In this document: positions 27,562 to 36,315 of the stretch, one piece after another
How the letters are laid out: each line of letters opens with the position of its first letter
Numbering within the stretch: position 1 is the stretch's first letter
Assembly: GCA_016342685.1 (NCBI GenBank)
Contig: JAEINU010000002.1
Coordinates: 391,085 to 455,084, forward strand
DNA: 64,000 nucleotides
Reading direction: 5' to 3'
Origin: Bacteroidales bacterium
Lineage (GTDB): Bacteria > Bacteroidota > Bacteroidia > Bacteroidales > UBA12077
Translations under genes and position numbers: made by a program
The notes under the pieces: generated by a model
What the model saw: the letters and a program-made list of their open reading frames with translations, nothing else
Database searches by the model: none
Told to the model about the DNA's origin: nothing

Positions 27562-28653
27562 ATGAGCAATTCAATAGATGAAATTTTAAAGCAAGCCAAA
27601 TTATCAAAAGAAGATGTTATAACTCTTTTACAAACGGATAAAATAGACAGAAATAAGATTTTCACTCATGCAGCAAAAGTAAAAGCTGACAATGTTGGTA
27701 AAAAAGTTTACTATCGTGGTCTTATAGAAATGTCGAACATTTGCAGCAAAAACTGCTACTATTGTGGTATTCGCATGGATAATAAAAAAGCTGAACGCTA
27801 CGATATTTCAGATAAAGAAATACTGGATGCCGTAAAATTTGCTCATGAAAGTAATTATGGATCCCTTGTTCTGCAAGCTGGAGAAATAACTTCACCAACA
27901 TTTACAAAACGAATTTCGAATCTTTTAAAACAGATAAAAGAAATCTCAAATAATGAACTTGGAATCACTATTTCCCTCGGAGAACAACCTGAAGAAGTTT
28001 ACCAAGAATGGTTTGATAGCGGAGCTCATAGATATCTTCTTCGAATAGAATCATCTAATCCAGATTTATATTATAAGATTCATCCAAAAAATAAAAAACA
28101 CGATTTTGAAACAAGAGTTAATTGCTTAAAATCATTACAAAAAGTTGGTTATCAAACAGGAACAGGTGTAATGATTGGTTTACCGTTTCAAACCTATGAT
28201 GATCTAGCGAGTGATCTTTTCTTTATGCGCGATTTTGATATTGATATGTGTGGAATGGGTCCATTTATTGAACATCATGATACTCCTTTATATCAATACA
28301 ATGATTTATTAATGCCAATTGAAGATCGATTTACCTTAACACTTAAAATGATAGCTCTTTTAAGAATCATAATGAAAGACATCAATATAGCTGCTGCCAC
28401 AGCTTTGCAGGCTATTGACCCAATAGGTCGGGAAAAAGCGATAAAAGTTGGAGCAAATATTATTATGCCAAATGTAACTCCAGGAATGTATCGAGACAGT
28501 TACAAGTTATATGAAAATAAGCCATGTACCGACGAAGAAGCAGCTGATTGCACAAATTGTATGGAAATGCGAATTGGAATTACTGGAGACGATATAGGAT
28601 ATGGTGAATGGGGCGATTCGAAACATTACGCAAAAAGAAGACAACAGATTTAA
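27562..28653 (+). CDS. hydE: [FeFe]-hydrogenase maturase HydE (radical SAM)
   Basis: 363 residues. The radical-SAM CX3CX2C motif is C61, C65, C68 (CSKNCYYC), with the family's YYRGLIEMSN lead-in and later GVMIGLPFQTYDDL, RIESSNPDLYYKIHP, MGPFIEHHDTPL and ATALQAIDPIGREKA. Near the C-terminus is a second cysteine group (CTDEEAADCTNC) that in HydE can hold an accessory cluster. HydE helps make the diiron subcluster of [FeFe]-hydrogenase together with HydF and HydG. Neither partner nor the hydrogenase is within the window, so its target lies elsewhere. It is a separate unit from the hydroxyproline island. Confidence 0.92.
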   Translation: MSNSIDEILKQAKLSKEDVITLLQTDKIDRNKIFTHAAKVKADNVGKKVYYRGLIEMSNICSKNCYYCGIRMDNKKAERYDISDKEILDAVKFAHESNYGSLVLQAGEITSPTFTKRISNLLKQIKEISNNELGITISLGEQPEEVYQEWFDSGAHRYLLRIESSNPDLYYKIHPKNKKHDFETRVNCLKSLQKVGYQTGTGVMIGLPFQTYDDLASDLFFMRDFDIDMCGMGPFIEHHDTPLYQYNDLLMPIEDRFTLTLKMIALLRIIMKDINIAAATALQAIDPIGREKAIKVGANIIMPNVTPGMYRDSYKLYENKPCTDEEAADCTNCMEMRIGITGDDIGYGEWGDSKHYAKRRQQI

Positions 28654-28950
28654 TATTACTGAGTATCAAGCTTTTTACGATCTTAAATCTTGATACTTCT
28701 ATCTCATGTCTAAAATCTATAAGCTGATAAAAATCATTAGCAATTACATTCATAATACTTTATATTTGTATCAAACAATTTGATATGAATACTTTCAGTT
28801 CAAATAATTTATACCACAATTTTGGCAAAGGCCTTTTCGAGTGCTGGATTTGCTGATACCTTTCCTTTTATTATTTCAAATTATCATTCGTTAGGATAAT
28901 TGCGTCCAATTTAGAAATCAGTCTTATTCACCATTAATTAATTTCTTATA
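28654..28950 (+). promoter_or_regulatory. Leader region of the hydroxyproline island with a -7 element at 28761-28768
   Basis: This 297-base gap contains TATATTTG (28761-28768, a TAnnTTTG match) with TTAG 20 bases upstream, pointing at the GRE activase gene. That would give a leader of about 175 bases. It includes a 23-codon frame (28785-28856, MNTFSSNNLYHNFGKG start) that may be chance. No riboswitch could be recognised. Confidence 0.4.
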
Positions 28951-29745
28951 ATGGAAGGAACAATTTTCGATATAAAACACTTTGCTGTACATGATGGTCC
29001 GGGAATTCGCCAAACCATATTTTTTAAAGGCTGCCCTTTAAATTGTTGGTGGTGTCATAATCCTGAAAGTCAGAATGTAAATCCAGAAAAATACACGAAA
29101 GTCAACAAACTCGATGGAAAAGAATTTAAAAAAGAAGTTGCCGTAGGGTATAAAATATCTGTTGATGAACTTCTCAAAACCATTAGTGGTGATAAAATCT
29201 TTTTTGAAGAATCAGGTGGTGGTGTTACTTTTTCTGGTGGAGAACCATTAATGCAAGCAAGATTCTTAATCGAAATCCTTAAACAATGTAAGCAAAATAA
29301 GATTTATACTTGTATTGACACAACTGGTTTCGCTTCCAAAAATACGATTGAAAAGATTGCTGATTTTGTAGATTGCTTTCTTTTTGATATTAAGTTAATT
29401 GATGAAAAACTGCATCAAAAATATACAGGCATTCCGGTTAAAGGAATATTAGAAAATCTGCAATGGCTTGATCAAAATAATAAAAATGTTGTTTTAAGAT
29501 TTCCAATAATTCCCGGAATAACAAATACTAGTAAAAATATCTCCGAAGTTAAATCTCTACTCAAATCATTAAAAAATATTAACCAGATTGATTTATTGCC
29601 ATATCACAATATTTCGAATGGGAAATACTTAAGATTTAATAAGGAGAATAAAATGAAAAATGCAGAACCTTTATCTGATGATGAAATGCAAAATCTAAAA
29701 TTAGAATTTGAATCCATTGGATTTAAAGTGGGTATTGGTGGATAA
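28951..29745 (+). CDS. Glycyl-radical-enzyme activase (for the hydroxyproline dehydratase)
   Basis: 264 residues. The radical-SAM motif is C28, C32, C35 (CPLNCWWCHNPES) and GGVTFSGGEPLMQA is the SAM-binding strand, as in PFL-activase-like enzymes. It installs the glycyl radical on its partner by hydrogen abstraction. The region between the SAM cluster and GGGVTFSGG contains no cysteines, so the extra ferredoxin-like clusters found in many non-PFL activases are missing. The gene precedes the GRE by about 105 bases and reads in the same direction, which defines the partner. Confidence 0.92.
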   Translation: MEGTIFDIKHFAVHDGPGIRQTIFFKGCPLNCWWCHNPESQNVNPEKYTKVNKLDGKEFKKEVAVGYKISVDELLKTISGDKIFFEESGGGVTFSGGEPLMQARFLIEILKQCKQNKIYTCIDTTGFASKNTIEKIADFVDCFLFDIKLIDEKLHQKYTGIPVKGILENLQWLDQNNKNVVLRFPIIPGITNTSKNISEVKSLLKSLKNINQIDLLPYHNISNGKYLRFNKENKMKNAEPLSDDEMQNLKLEFESIGFKVGIGG

Positions 29746-29774
29746 CATTCTAATTAAAAATTAATAATGAAAAA

Positions 29775-29830
29775 TGTCACTCTGAGCCTGTCGAAGAGTG
29801 CTATCATACTTCGACAAGCTCAGTATGACA
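29775..29830. repeat. Palindromic repeat pair (core TTCGACAAGCTCAG) between activase and dehydratase genes
   Basis: Arms 29775-29798 (TGTCACTCTGAGCCTGTCGAA...) and 29807-29830 (TACTTCGACAAGCTCAGTATGACA in part) are inverted copies of the dispersed repeat and can form a long hairpin in the transcript. Confidence 0.8.
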
Positions 29831-29849
29831 AATTAAAACAAGTTTAATT

Positions 29850-32213
29850 ATGAACTCAAGAATAAAACAATTAAGAAACGAAAGCTTAACAGCTATAAAT
29901 ACATTATCGACGGAACGTGCAGATCTGGTTACGGAATTTTACAAGAGTGATATTGCAAATCAGGTTTCTATACCTGTTAAGAGAGCAATGACATTTAAGC
30001 ATATTCTGGAAAATAAGAAAATATGCATAAACAAAAATGAACTTATTGTAGGAGAACGTGGACCAGCTCCAAAAGCTACACCTACTTATCCTGAAGTAAG
30101 TTTACATTCGTTACAGGATCTAGACATTCTTAACGATAGACCCAAAGTTTGGTTTAAAGTTGATGAAAAAACGAAGGAAATCTATGAAAAAGAGATTATT
30201 CCTTTCTGGAAGGGGAATTCGCAACGCGATAAGATTTTTACTCTGTTACCAGATAAATGGATATCAGCTTATGAAGCTGGTGTATTTACAGAATTTCAGG
30301 AACAAAGAGCTCCTGGACATACTGTTGCTGGCAAAAAGGTTTTTAGGAATGGAATGCTCGACTTAAAAGTTGAAATTCAAGCTGCAATTAAAAAGCTGAA
30401 TTCTTCGAATGATACTAAAGCAAGCGATAAAATTGAAGAACTTAAAGCAATGGAAATTGCCGCCGACTCTATTATCTATTTTGCACACAGGCATGCTATT
30501 TCTCTGATTAATTTAGCAGAGATTGAAAAAGATAAAAAAAGAAAAACGGAACTATTGGAGATGGCAAGAATTTGTCGGAAAGTTCCTGCAAATGCCCCTG
30601 AGACATTTCACGAAATGTTGCAGCATTATTGGTTTATTCACTTAGGAGTAATTACGGAAGTAAATCCTTGGGATTCTTTTAATCCTGGAAGGTTAGATCA
30701 ACATTTATATCCATTTTACAAGCAAGAAATTGAAAATGGTTCTTTAACTAAGGAATCTGCAATTGAATTATTAGAAGCCTTTTGGGTAAAATTTAACAAT
30801 CACCCTTCCCCACCCAAAATGGGAGTTACAGCACTAGAAAGTAATACATACACTGATTTTGCCTTAATAAATTTAGGTGGAGTTAAGGAAGATGGCTCAG
30901 ATGCAGTTAACGAACTAACCTACATTATTTTAGATGTGATTGAAGAGATGCGGATTTTACAACCAAGTTCGATGGTGCAGTTGAGTAAAAAGAATCCCGA
31001 TAAATTCATTGAACGTGCAATTAAAATCACCAAAACAGGATTTGGACAACCATCCATTTTTAACACCGATGCAATTGTAAAAGAACTCCTTAATCAAGGG
31101 AAATCGATTATCGATGCTCGCAATGGTGGTGCAAGCGGATGTGTAGAAACGGGGGCCTTTGGTACTGAAAGCTATATCCTTACAGGCTATTTCAATTTAA
31201 ATAAGATTCTGGAAATTACTTTAAATAATGGAACCGATCCAAAAACTGGAAACCAAATCGGAATAGAGACCGGCGATCCACGAAAATTCAAAAATATCGA
31301 AGAATTATTTACAGCATACAAAATTCAACTTAACTATTTTGCAGATATTAAACTAAAAGGTAATAATATCATTGAAAAGTTATTTGCCGAAGAATTACCA
31401 GTTCCATTTTTATCGTTAATTATTGAAGATTGCATTTCGAATGGAGTTGATTACAATGCAGGCGGTGCTCGATACAACACAAGCTATGTGCAAGGCGTAG
31501 GATTAGGAAGCGTTACCGATAATATAACGTCCATAAAGTATAATGTTTTTGATCAAAAAAATATTACTATGGATGAGCTGCTAAAAGCTTTAGAAGCTAA
31601 CTTCGAAGGATACGATCAATTACGTCATGATTTAATTTATGAGACTCCTAAATATGGAAATGATGATGATTATGCTGATTTATTGGCCGTAGAAGTTTTT
31701 AATACTTTTTACGATGCAGTAAACAACAAACCTACTTATCGTGGGGGAAAATTCAGAATTAACATGCTTCCAACTACAAGTCATGTTTATTTTGGAAGCG
31801 TTATGAAAGCTACACCCGACGGAAGAAAAGCATTCGAACCACTTTCTGAAGGAATTAGTCCGTTCCAGGGAGCAGATAAAAAAGGACCTACCGCAGTTTT
31901 AAAATCAGCAGCAAAAATTAATCACATAAAAACAGGTGGAACCTTATTGAATCAGAAATTCTCTCCTTCATTCTTTAAAGATGACCAAAGTATTACAAAG
32001 CTTGGGCATTTGGTAAGGAGCTATTTCAGAATGGATGGACATCATATCCAATTTAATGTGGTAAGTGCAAAAACTCTTCGTGAAGCACAAAAGCATCCTG
32101 AGAAATATTCAGATCTAATTGTTCGCGTTGCAGGATACAGCGATTATTTTAATGATTTGGGCGAAGATTTACAAAACGAAATTATCCGAAGAACAGAACA
32201 TGAAGATATTTAA
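29850..32213 (+). CDS. hypD: Glycyl-radical trans-4-hydroxy-L-proline dehydratase
   Basis: 787 residues, the usual size of HypD. The thiyl-radical cysteine is C431 in NGGASGCVETGAFG with E433 two residues on, the CVE signature that marks the hydroxyproline dehydratase clade rather than PFL or glycerol dehydratase. The glycyl-radical motif RVAGYSDYFNDLG places G762 25 residues from the end. The enzyme removes water from trans-4-hydroxy-L-proline to give (S)-1-pyrroline-5-carboxylate, which a P5C reductase (not in this window) turns into proline. It is oxygen-sensitive, so the host can live anaerobically. The activase is directly upstream. Peptidases and 3-hydroxyproline genes follow, linking it to peptide use. 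Confidence 0.92.
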   Translation: MNSRIKQLRNESLTAINTLSTERADLVTEFYKSDIANQVSIPVKRAMTFKHILENKKICINKNELIVGERGPAPKATPTYPEVSLHSLQDLDILNDRPKVWFKVDEKTKEIYEKEIIPFWKGNSQRDKIFTLLPDKWISAYEAGVFTEFQEQRAPGHTVAGKKVFRNGMLDLKVEIQAAIKKLNSSNDTKASDKIEELKAMEIAADSIIYFAHRHAISLINLAEIEKDKKRKTELLEMARICRKVPANAPETFHEMLQHYWFIHLGVITEVNPWDSFNPGRLDQHLYPFYKQEIENGSLTKESAIELLEAFWVKFNNHPSPPKMGVTALESNTYTDFALINLGGVKEDGSDAVNELTYIILDVIEEMRILQPSSMVQLSKKNPDKFIERAIKITKTGFGQPSIFNTDAIVKELLNQGKSIIDARNGGASGCVETGAFGTESYILTGYFNLNKILEITLNNGTDPKTGNQIGIETGDPRKFKNIEELFTAYKIQLNYFADIKLKGNNIIEKLFAEELPVPFLSLIIEDCISNGVDYNAGGARYNTSYVQGVGLGSVTDNITSIKYNVFDQKNITMDELLKALEANFEGYDQLRHDLIYETPKYGNDDDYADLLAVEVFNTFYDAVNNKPTYRGGKFRINMLPTTSHVYFGSVMKATPDGRKAFEPLSEGISPFQGADKKGPTAVLKSAAKINHIKTGGTLLNQKFSPSFFKDDQSITKLGHLVRSYFRMDGHHIQFNVVSAKTLREAQKHPEKYSDLIVRVAGYSDYFNDLGEDLQNEIIRRTEHEDI

Positions 32214-32236
32214 AATCACGATTAAAGACAAAAGTA

Positions 32237-32306
32237 TGTCATACTGAGCCTGTCGAAGTATAACAGCACTCTTCGACATCCCATTAATTATCGGGACGAG
32301 TGACAC
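32237..32306. repeat. Palindromic repeat with expanded second arm
   Basis: A standard arm (32237-32260, core CTGAGCCTGTCGAA) faces a degenerate second arm (32268-32306) in which CTTCGACATCCC and TCGGGACGAGTGACA are separated by an AT-rich insert. This spacer lies between hypD and the S9 peptidase gene. Confidence 0.65.
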
Positions 32307-32331
32307 CTTAATATATAATCAATCATCAACC

Positions 32332-34614
32332 ATGAGAAAAATACTAATAACATCCCTAATCATCTTTGTAACAATTGCAAGTTCATTTGCACAAGGAACT
32401 TATGAAGATTACCAACGAGCCGAAAAATATCTGCATTTCAATGTGTATAACTTGGTTCAAAACCTTTACTTAAATCCAAATTGGATTGATAAAACCAACG
32501 ATTTTTGGTATAAAACGGAAATTGAAAACGGGCATCAATTTAAATTAGTGTTAAGTTCAAAAAATGAAGTTAAACCCGCATTCGATCATCAGAAATTAGC
32601 AAAAGCTTTAGAAACAGAATTGGATAAAACTGTTAATCCTGACTCGCTCCCATTTTCAAAGATCAAGTTTAAAGATAAAATGAAAACTGTTATGTTTAAA
32701 GTAGATACCCTCAACTTTAAATATGATCTGAAAAAGAACATTTTATCACAATACACTCCAAAGAAAAAGGATCTGAAAAAGAACGAATACAAATCACCCG
32801 ATGGAAAATGGATTGCATTTGTTAAAGACTATAATTTGTATTTAAGGGATATCAAAACCGAAGAAGAGTTTCAATTAACAACAGATGGTGTTGATTTATA
32901 CGATTATGCAACTCCAATTGATTGGTACAAAATCGTTGATGAATCGGTTGGCGACACTTACGATCCTGGAATTTATGTTGAATGGTCGCCCGATTCTAAA
33001 AAATTTATGGCCATTAAGCTTGACCGTAGAAACAGAACAAAATTGTTAATGTATCAATCTTTACCCGATAGCGGAATGCGTGCAAAAGTTTGGTCATACG
33101 AAAGAGCTTTACCTGGCGAAAATAGTATCCCATTTCAGAACTTTTACATTTTTGATGTTGAGAAAAAATCGAATGTAAAAGTTGATATCGAACCGATGGA
33201 AAATATTTGGTCGGGCTTTGCTCCTGCTTGGACTGCAGATAGCAAAACACTCTACTTTGCTCAAATGGCTCGATACTATAAAACCATTGATTTGTATTTT
33301 GTAAATCCTGAAACTGGCAAAACTACAAATCCGATTCACGAAGATGTAAAGACCATGATCGAATATCAGATGGTCGATTGTGAATTAGTGAACAAGGGTG
33401 AAAAAATTATTTGGATGTCGGAACAAGACGGATGGAGTCATTTGTATTTATACGATGGAAAATCTGGCAATTTGATTAATCAAATTACAAAAGGAGAATT
33501 TGTTGTTCGTGATATTATATATACCAACGATAAAAATGAGATAGTTTACTTTATTGCCAGTGGAAAAGAAAAGGGGCGTGATCCTTATTATAAACATCTC
33601 TACAAAATTAATTTCGACGGATCAGGAATGACGCTTTTAACTCCTGAAGACGCAGAACACGAAATTCAATTCTCTCCCGATTATAAATACTTTATAGACA
33701 ACTATTCCCGTGTTGATTTAAAACCAAAATCAGTTTTAAGAAGACTTTCAGATGGTAAACTTATAAATGAATTACAGGAAGCAAATATTGATAAGTTATT
33801 GGCAACGGGTTGGAAATATCCAGAGCGATTTACAGTTAAAGCACGCGATGGAAAAACAGATATTTATGGCGTTTTGCAATATCCATCGAACTTTGATTCA
33901 AATAAGAAATATCCGATTATTGATAATTCATATTCAGGACCACAAGCTGTAAATGTACCTAAATCTTTTCGTCGTGGAATTTGGAACGATTGGACACCAT
34001 TAGCTGAAGTTGGGTTTATTGTAATGCGAATTGATGGTATGGGAACAGCTATGCGTTCTAAAGCTTTCCACGATGTTTCTTATATGAATCTAGGTGATAT
34101 TGGAGCTTTAGATCATATTACAGGAATCAAACAATTAGCAGAGAAATATTCTTACATCGACACCAATAAAGTTGGGATTTTTGGACATTCAGCTGGTGGT
34201 TATGATGCAGCTCATGCGATTTTAACTTATCCTGATTTTTACAAAGTTGCCGTTGCAGCAGCAGGAAATCACGATCACAGAATGGCTAAAGCATGGTGGC
34301 CTGAGCAATATATGGGAGAACTCGGCGATCATTATAACGAACAATCAAATTTAACGATAGCTAAAAATCTTAAGGGGAAACTAATGCTAGCACATGGCGA
34401 TATGGATAATAATGTGAATCCTGCATCAACATATAGATTAGCTGCCGAACTAATTAAAAATAATAAAGATTTTGAGTTAGTGATAACTCCAAATAATAAC
34501 CATGGTGATTTGTGGGAAAACAAATATTTCATTCGCCGACGAATGGACTTTTTCGTAAAACACTTGTGGAATATTAAACCACCAAAAGAATTTGAATTTA
34601 AAGAATACAAATAA
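32332..34614 (+). CDS. S9 family peptidase, dipeptidyl-peptidase IV-like
   Basis: 760 residues. A signal peptide (MRKILITSLIIFVTIASSFA) leads to an N-terminal beta-propeller (about 60-500, DPP IV N-terminal type: EYKSPDGKWIAFVKDYNLYL, VEWSPDSKKFMAIKLD, WTADSKTLYFAQM) and an alpha/beta-hydrolase domain. The catalytic serine is S620 in GHSAGGYDAA; the Asp lies in AHGDMDNNVNP and the His in NNNHGDLW. The classic DPP IV motif is GWSYGG, so GHSAGG marks a divergent S9 subgroup. Such enzymes release dipeptides from peptide N-termini, often X-Pro. Between hypD and Xaa-Pro aminopeptidase it likely digests Pro/Hyp-rich peptides in the periplasm. Confidence 0.88.
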   Translation: MRKILITSLIIFVTIASSFAQGTYEDYQRAEKYLHFNVYNLVQNLYLNPNWIDKTNDFWYKTEIENGHQFKLVLSSKNEVKPAFDHQKLAKALETELDKTVNPDSLPFSKIKFKDKMKTVMFKVDTLNFKYDLKKNILSQYTPKKKDLKKNEYKSPDGKWIAFVKDYNLYLRDIKTEEEFQLTTDGVDLYDYATPIDWYKIVDESVGDTYDPGIYVEWSPDSKKFMAIKLDRRNRTKLLMYQSLPDSGMRAKVWSYERALPGENSIPFQNFYIFDVEKKSNVKVDIEPMENIWSGFAPAWTADSKTLYFAQMARYYKTIDLYFVNPETGKTTNPIHEDVKTMIEYQMVDCELVNKGEKIIWMSEQDGWSHLYLYDGKSGNLINQITKGEFVVRDIIYTNDKNEIVYFIASGKEKGRDPYYKHLYKINFDGSGMTLLTPEDAEHEIQFSPDYKYFIDNYSRVDLKPKSVLRRLSDGKLINELQEANIDKLLATGWKYPERFTVKARDGKTDIYGVLQYPSNFDSNKKYPIIDNSYSGPQAVNVPKSFRRGIWNDWTPLAEVGFIVMRIDGMGTAMRSKAFHDVSYMNLGDIGALDHITGIKQLAEKYSYIDTNKVGIFGHSAGGYDAAHAILTYPDFYKVAVAAAGNHDHRMAKAWWPEQYMGELGDHYNEQSNLTIAKNLKGKLMLAHGDMDNNVNPASTYRLAAELIKNNKDFELVITPNNNHGDLWENKYFIRRRMDFFVKHLWNIKPPKEFEFKEYK

Positions 34615-34632
34615 TCACAATTAAGAAATTAA

Positions 34633-34719
34633 TGTCATGCTGAGCTTGTCGAAGTATGATTTCACTCTTCGACAAGCTCAGAGTGACATACAATTTGTCA
34701 TCTTGAGCCTGTCGAAAGA
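34633..34719. repeat. Three-arm palindromic repeat cluster
   Basis: Arms at 34633-34656, 34665-34688 and 34696-34719 are alternating copies of the TTCGACAAGCTCAG repeat family, between the S9 peptidase and Xaa-Pro aminopeptidase genes. Confidence 0.8.
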
Positions 34720-34765
34720 TGAACGATCAAAATATAAATAATTGAAACTTTTAAAATATACAACC

Positions 34766-36157
34766 ATGTTTAATAAAAAAACTTATATCAACCGCCGCAA
34801 ACAATTAAAATCACAATTCGATTCTGGCATCTTACTTTTCTTAGGAAACGAAGAAAGCTCTATGAATTATGCTGATAATACTTATCATTACAGACAAGAC
34901 AGTACCTTCCTATACTATTTTGGATTAGATTATCCTGGATTAGTTGGAATTATTGATTTAGATAATGACAAAGATTTCATATTTGGTGATGATCTAACCA
35001 TCGATCATATTGTTTGGATGGGATCGCAACCAACAATTGCACAAAGAAGCGAAAAAGCTGGAGTAGAAAATACTGGTTCCATGAGTCAGATGATTGACAC
35101 CTTAAAATCAGCGAAGCAAAAAAATCGTAAGATTAATTTCTTACCAGCTTATCGTCCTGAACATCAAATAAAGCTTTATAATTGGTTGGAGATTCCAATT
35201 AACGAAACAAATAAACATGCTTCCGTTGATTTAATTGTTGCCGTTGGAAAACAACGTAATATAAAATCAGCTGAAGAAATTGAGCAATTAGAACAAGTTG
35301 TGAGCGTAACAGCAGATATGCATCATGCAGCAATGCGATATGCACAACCAGGCATGAATGAATATCAAGTTGCCGCAAAAGTTCATGAAGTAGCTCAAGC
35401 AGCAGGTGGTGATATTTCTTTTCCAATTATTGCAACAATAAACGGACAAACATTACACAATCATTATCATGGGAATACAATTAAAGAAGGTGATTTATTT
35501 TTGTTAGATGCAGGTGCCGAAAACCAAATGCGATATGCCGGTGATATGTCAAGTACATTCCCTGTTTCGGCAAAGTTTACCGAACGCCAAAAAGAAATTT
35601 ATCAAATTGCCTTAAATGGACATAATGCAGCTATAGAAGCTATTAAACCTGGAGTTAATTTTAAAGATATCCACTTTACAGCTGCACGTACTATCTTTGA
35701 TGGTTTAAAAAACCTTGGGTTCACAAAAGGAAATACCGAAGAAGCTATTCAGGCTGGTGCTCACGCTCTATTTTTCCCTTGTGGAACAGGTCATTTAATG
35801 GGATTAGATGTTCACGATATGGAAAATTTGGGTGAGCAGTATGTTGGATATGCAGGTCAAGCAAAAAGCACTTTATTCGGATTAAAATCATTGCGTTTAG
35901 GTCGTGAATTGCAACCTGGATATGTTGTAACTATCGAACCGGGAATTTACTTTATTCCTGAATTAATCGACTTGTGGAAATCACAAAATAAGTTCTCTGA
36001 ATTTATTAATTACAATAAAGTTGAAGAGTATAAAAATTTTGGTGGAACTCGTAATGAAGAAGATATTTTAGTTACAGAAGATGGCTATAAAATTCTTGGA
36101 ACACCATTAGCTAAATCAGTTGAAGATGTAGAAAACGAACGTGCAAAGGCATTTTAA
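34766..36157 (+). CDS. pepP: Xaa-Pro aminopeptidase (M24B)
   Basis: 463 residues from the ATG at 34766. An upstream TTG (34742) would add eight residues; MFNKKTYINRRKQL is the normal PepP start. Residues 1-170 form the N-terminal creatinase-like domain and 180-450 the pita-bread metalloprotease with dimetal ligands in LLDAGAE, AGDMSSTFP, GTGHLMGLDVHDM, TIEPGIYF and the late RNEEDILV. It cleaves any N-terminal residue preceding proline; no signal peptide is seen, so it acts in the cytoplasm. It would process Pro/Hyp peptides imported after the S9 peptidase. Confidence 0.93.
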   Translation: MFNKKTYINRRKQLKSQFDSGILLFLGNEESSMNYADNTYHYRQDSTFLYYFGLDYPGLVGIIDLDNDKDFIFGDDLTIDHIVWMGSQPTIAQRSEKAGVENTGSMSQMIDTLKSAKQKNRKINFLPAYRPEHQIKLYNWLEIPINETNKHASVDLIVAVGKQRNIKSAEEIEQLEQVVSVTADMHHAAMRYAQPGMNEYQVAAKVHEVAQAAGGDISFPIIATINGQTLHNHYHGNTIKEGDLFLLDAGAENQMRYAGDMSSTFPVSAKFTERQKEIYQIALNGHNAAIEAIKPGVNFKDIHFTAARTIFDGLKNLGFTKGNTEEAIQAGAHALFFPCGTGHLMGLDVHDMENLGEQYVGYAGQAKSTLFGLKSLRLGRELQPGYVVTIEPGIYFIPELIDLWKSQNKFSEFINYNKVEEYKNFGGTRNEEDILVTEDGYKILGTPLAKSVEDVENERAKAF

Positions 36158-36168
36158 TAAACCTTTCA

Positions 36169-36262
36169 CACTTCGATAAACTCAGTGTGACAAAACTTTT
36201 AAATCACGTCATGCTTAGCTTGTCGAAGTATGACTAAACTCTTCAACAAGCTTAGAGTGACA
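36169..36262. repeat. Three-arm palindromic repeat cluster
   Basis: Arms at 36169-36192 (CACTTCGATAAACTCAG...), 36207-36230 and 36239-36262 are diverged copies of the dispersed repeat, between pepP and the reductase gene. Confidence 0.75.
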
Positions 36263-36315
36263 AATAAATATTGAATTACATAATTATACTCTTTATATTT
36301 ATTGAAAAAATAACA

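Noticed and set aside
28785-28856. 23-codon frame that could be a leader peptide for the hydroxyproline island
   Set aside because: No run of regulatory codons (for example proline) and no attenuator-like hairpin; chance is sufficient explanation.
36271-36315. TTG-started 15-residue extension of the OCD-family gene
   Set aside because: Hydrophobic prefix without precedent in the family; MLVISEQDI is the normal start.
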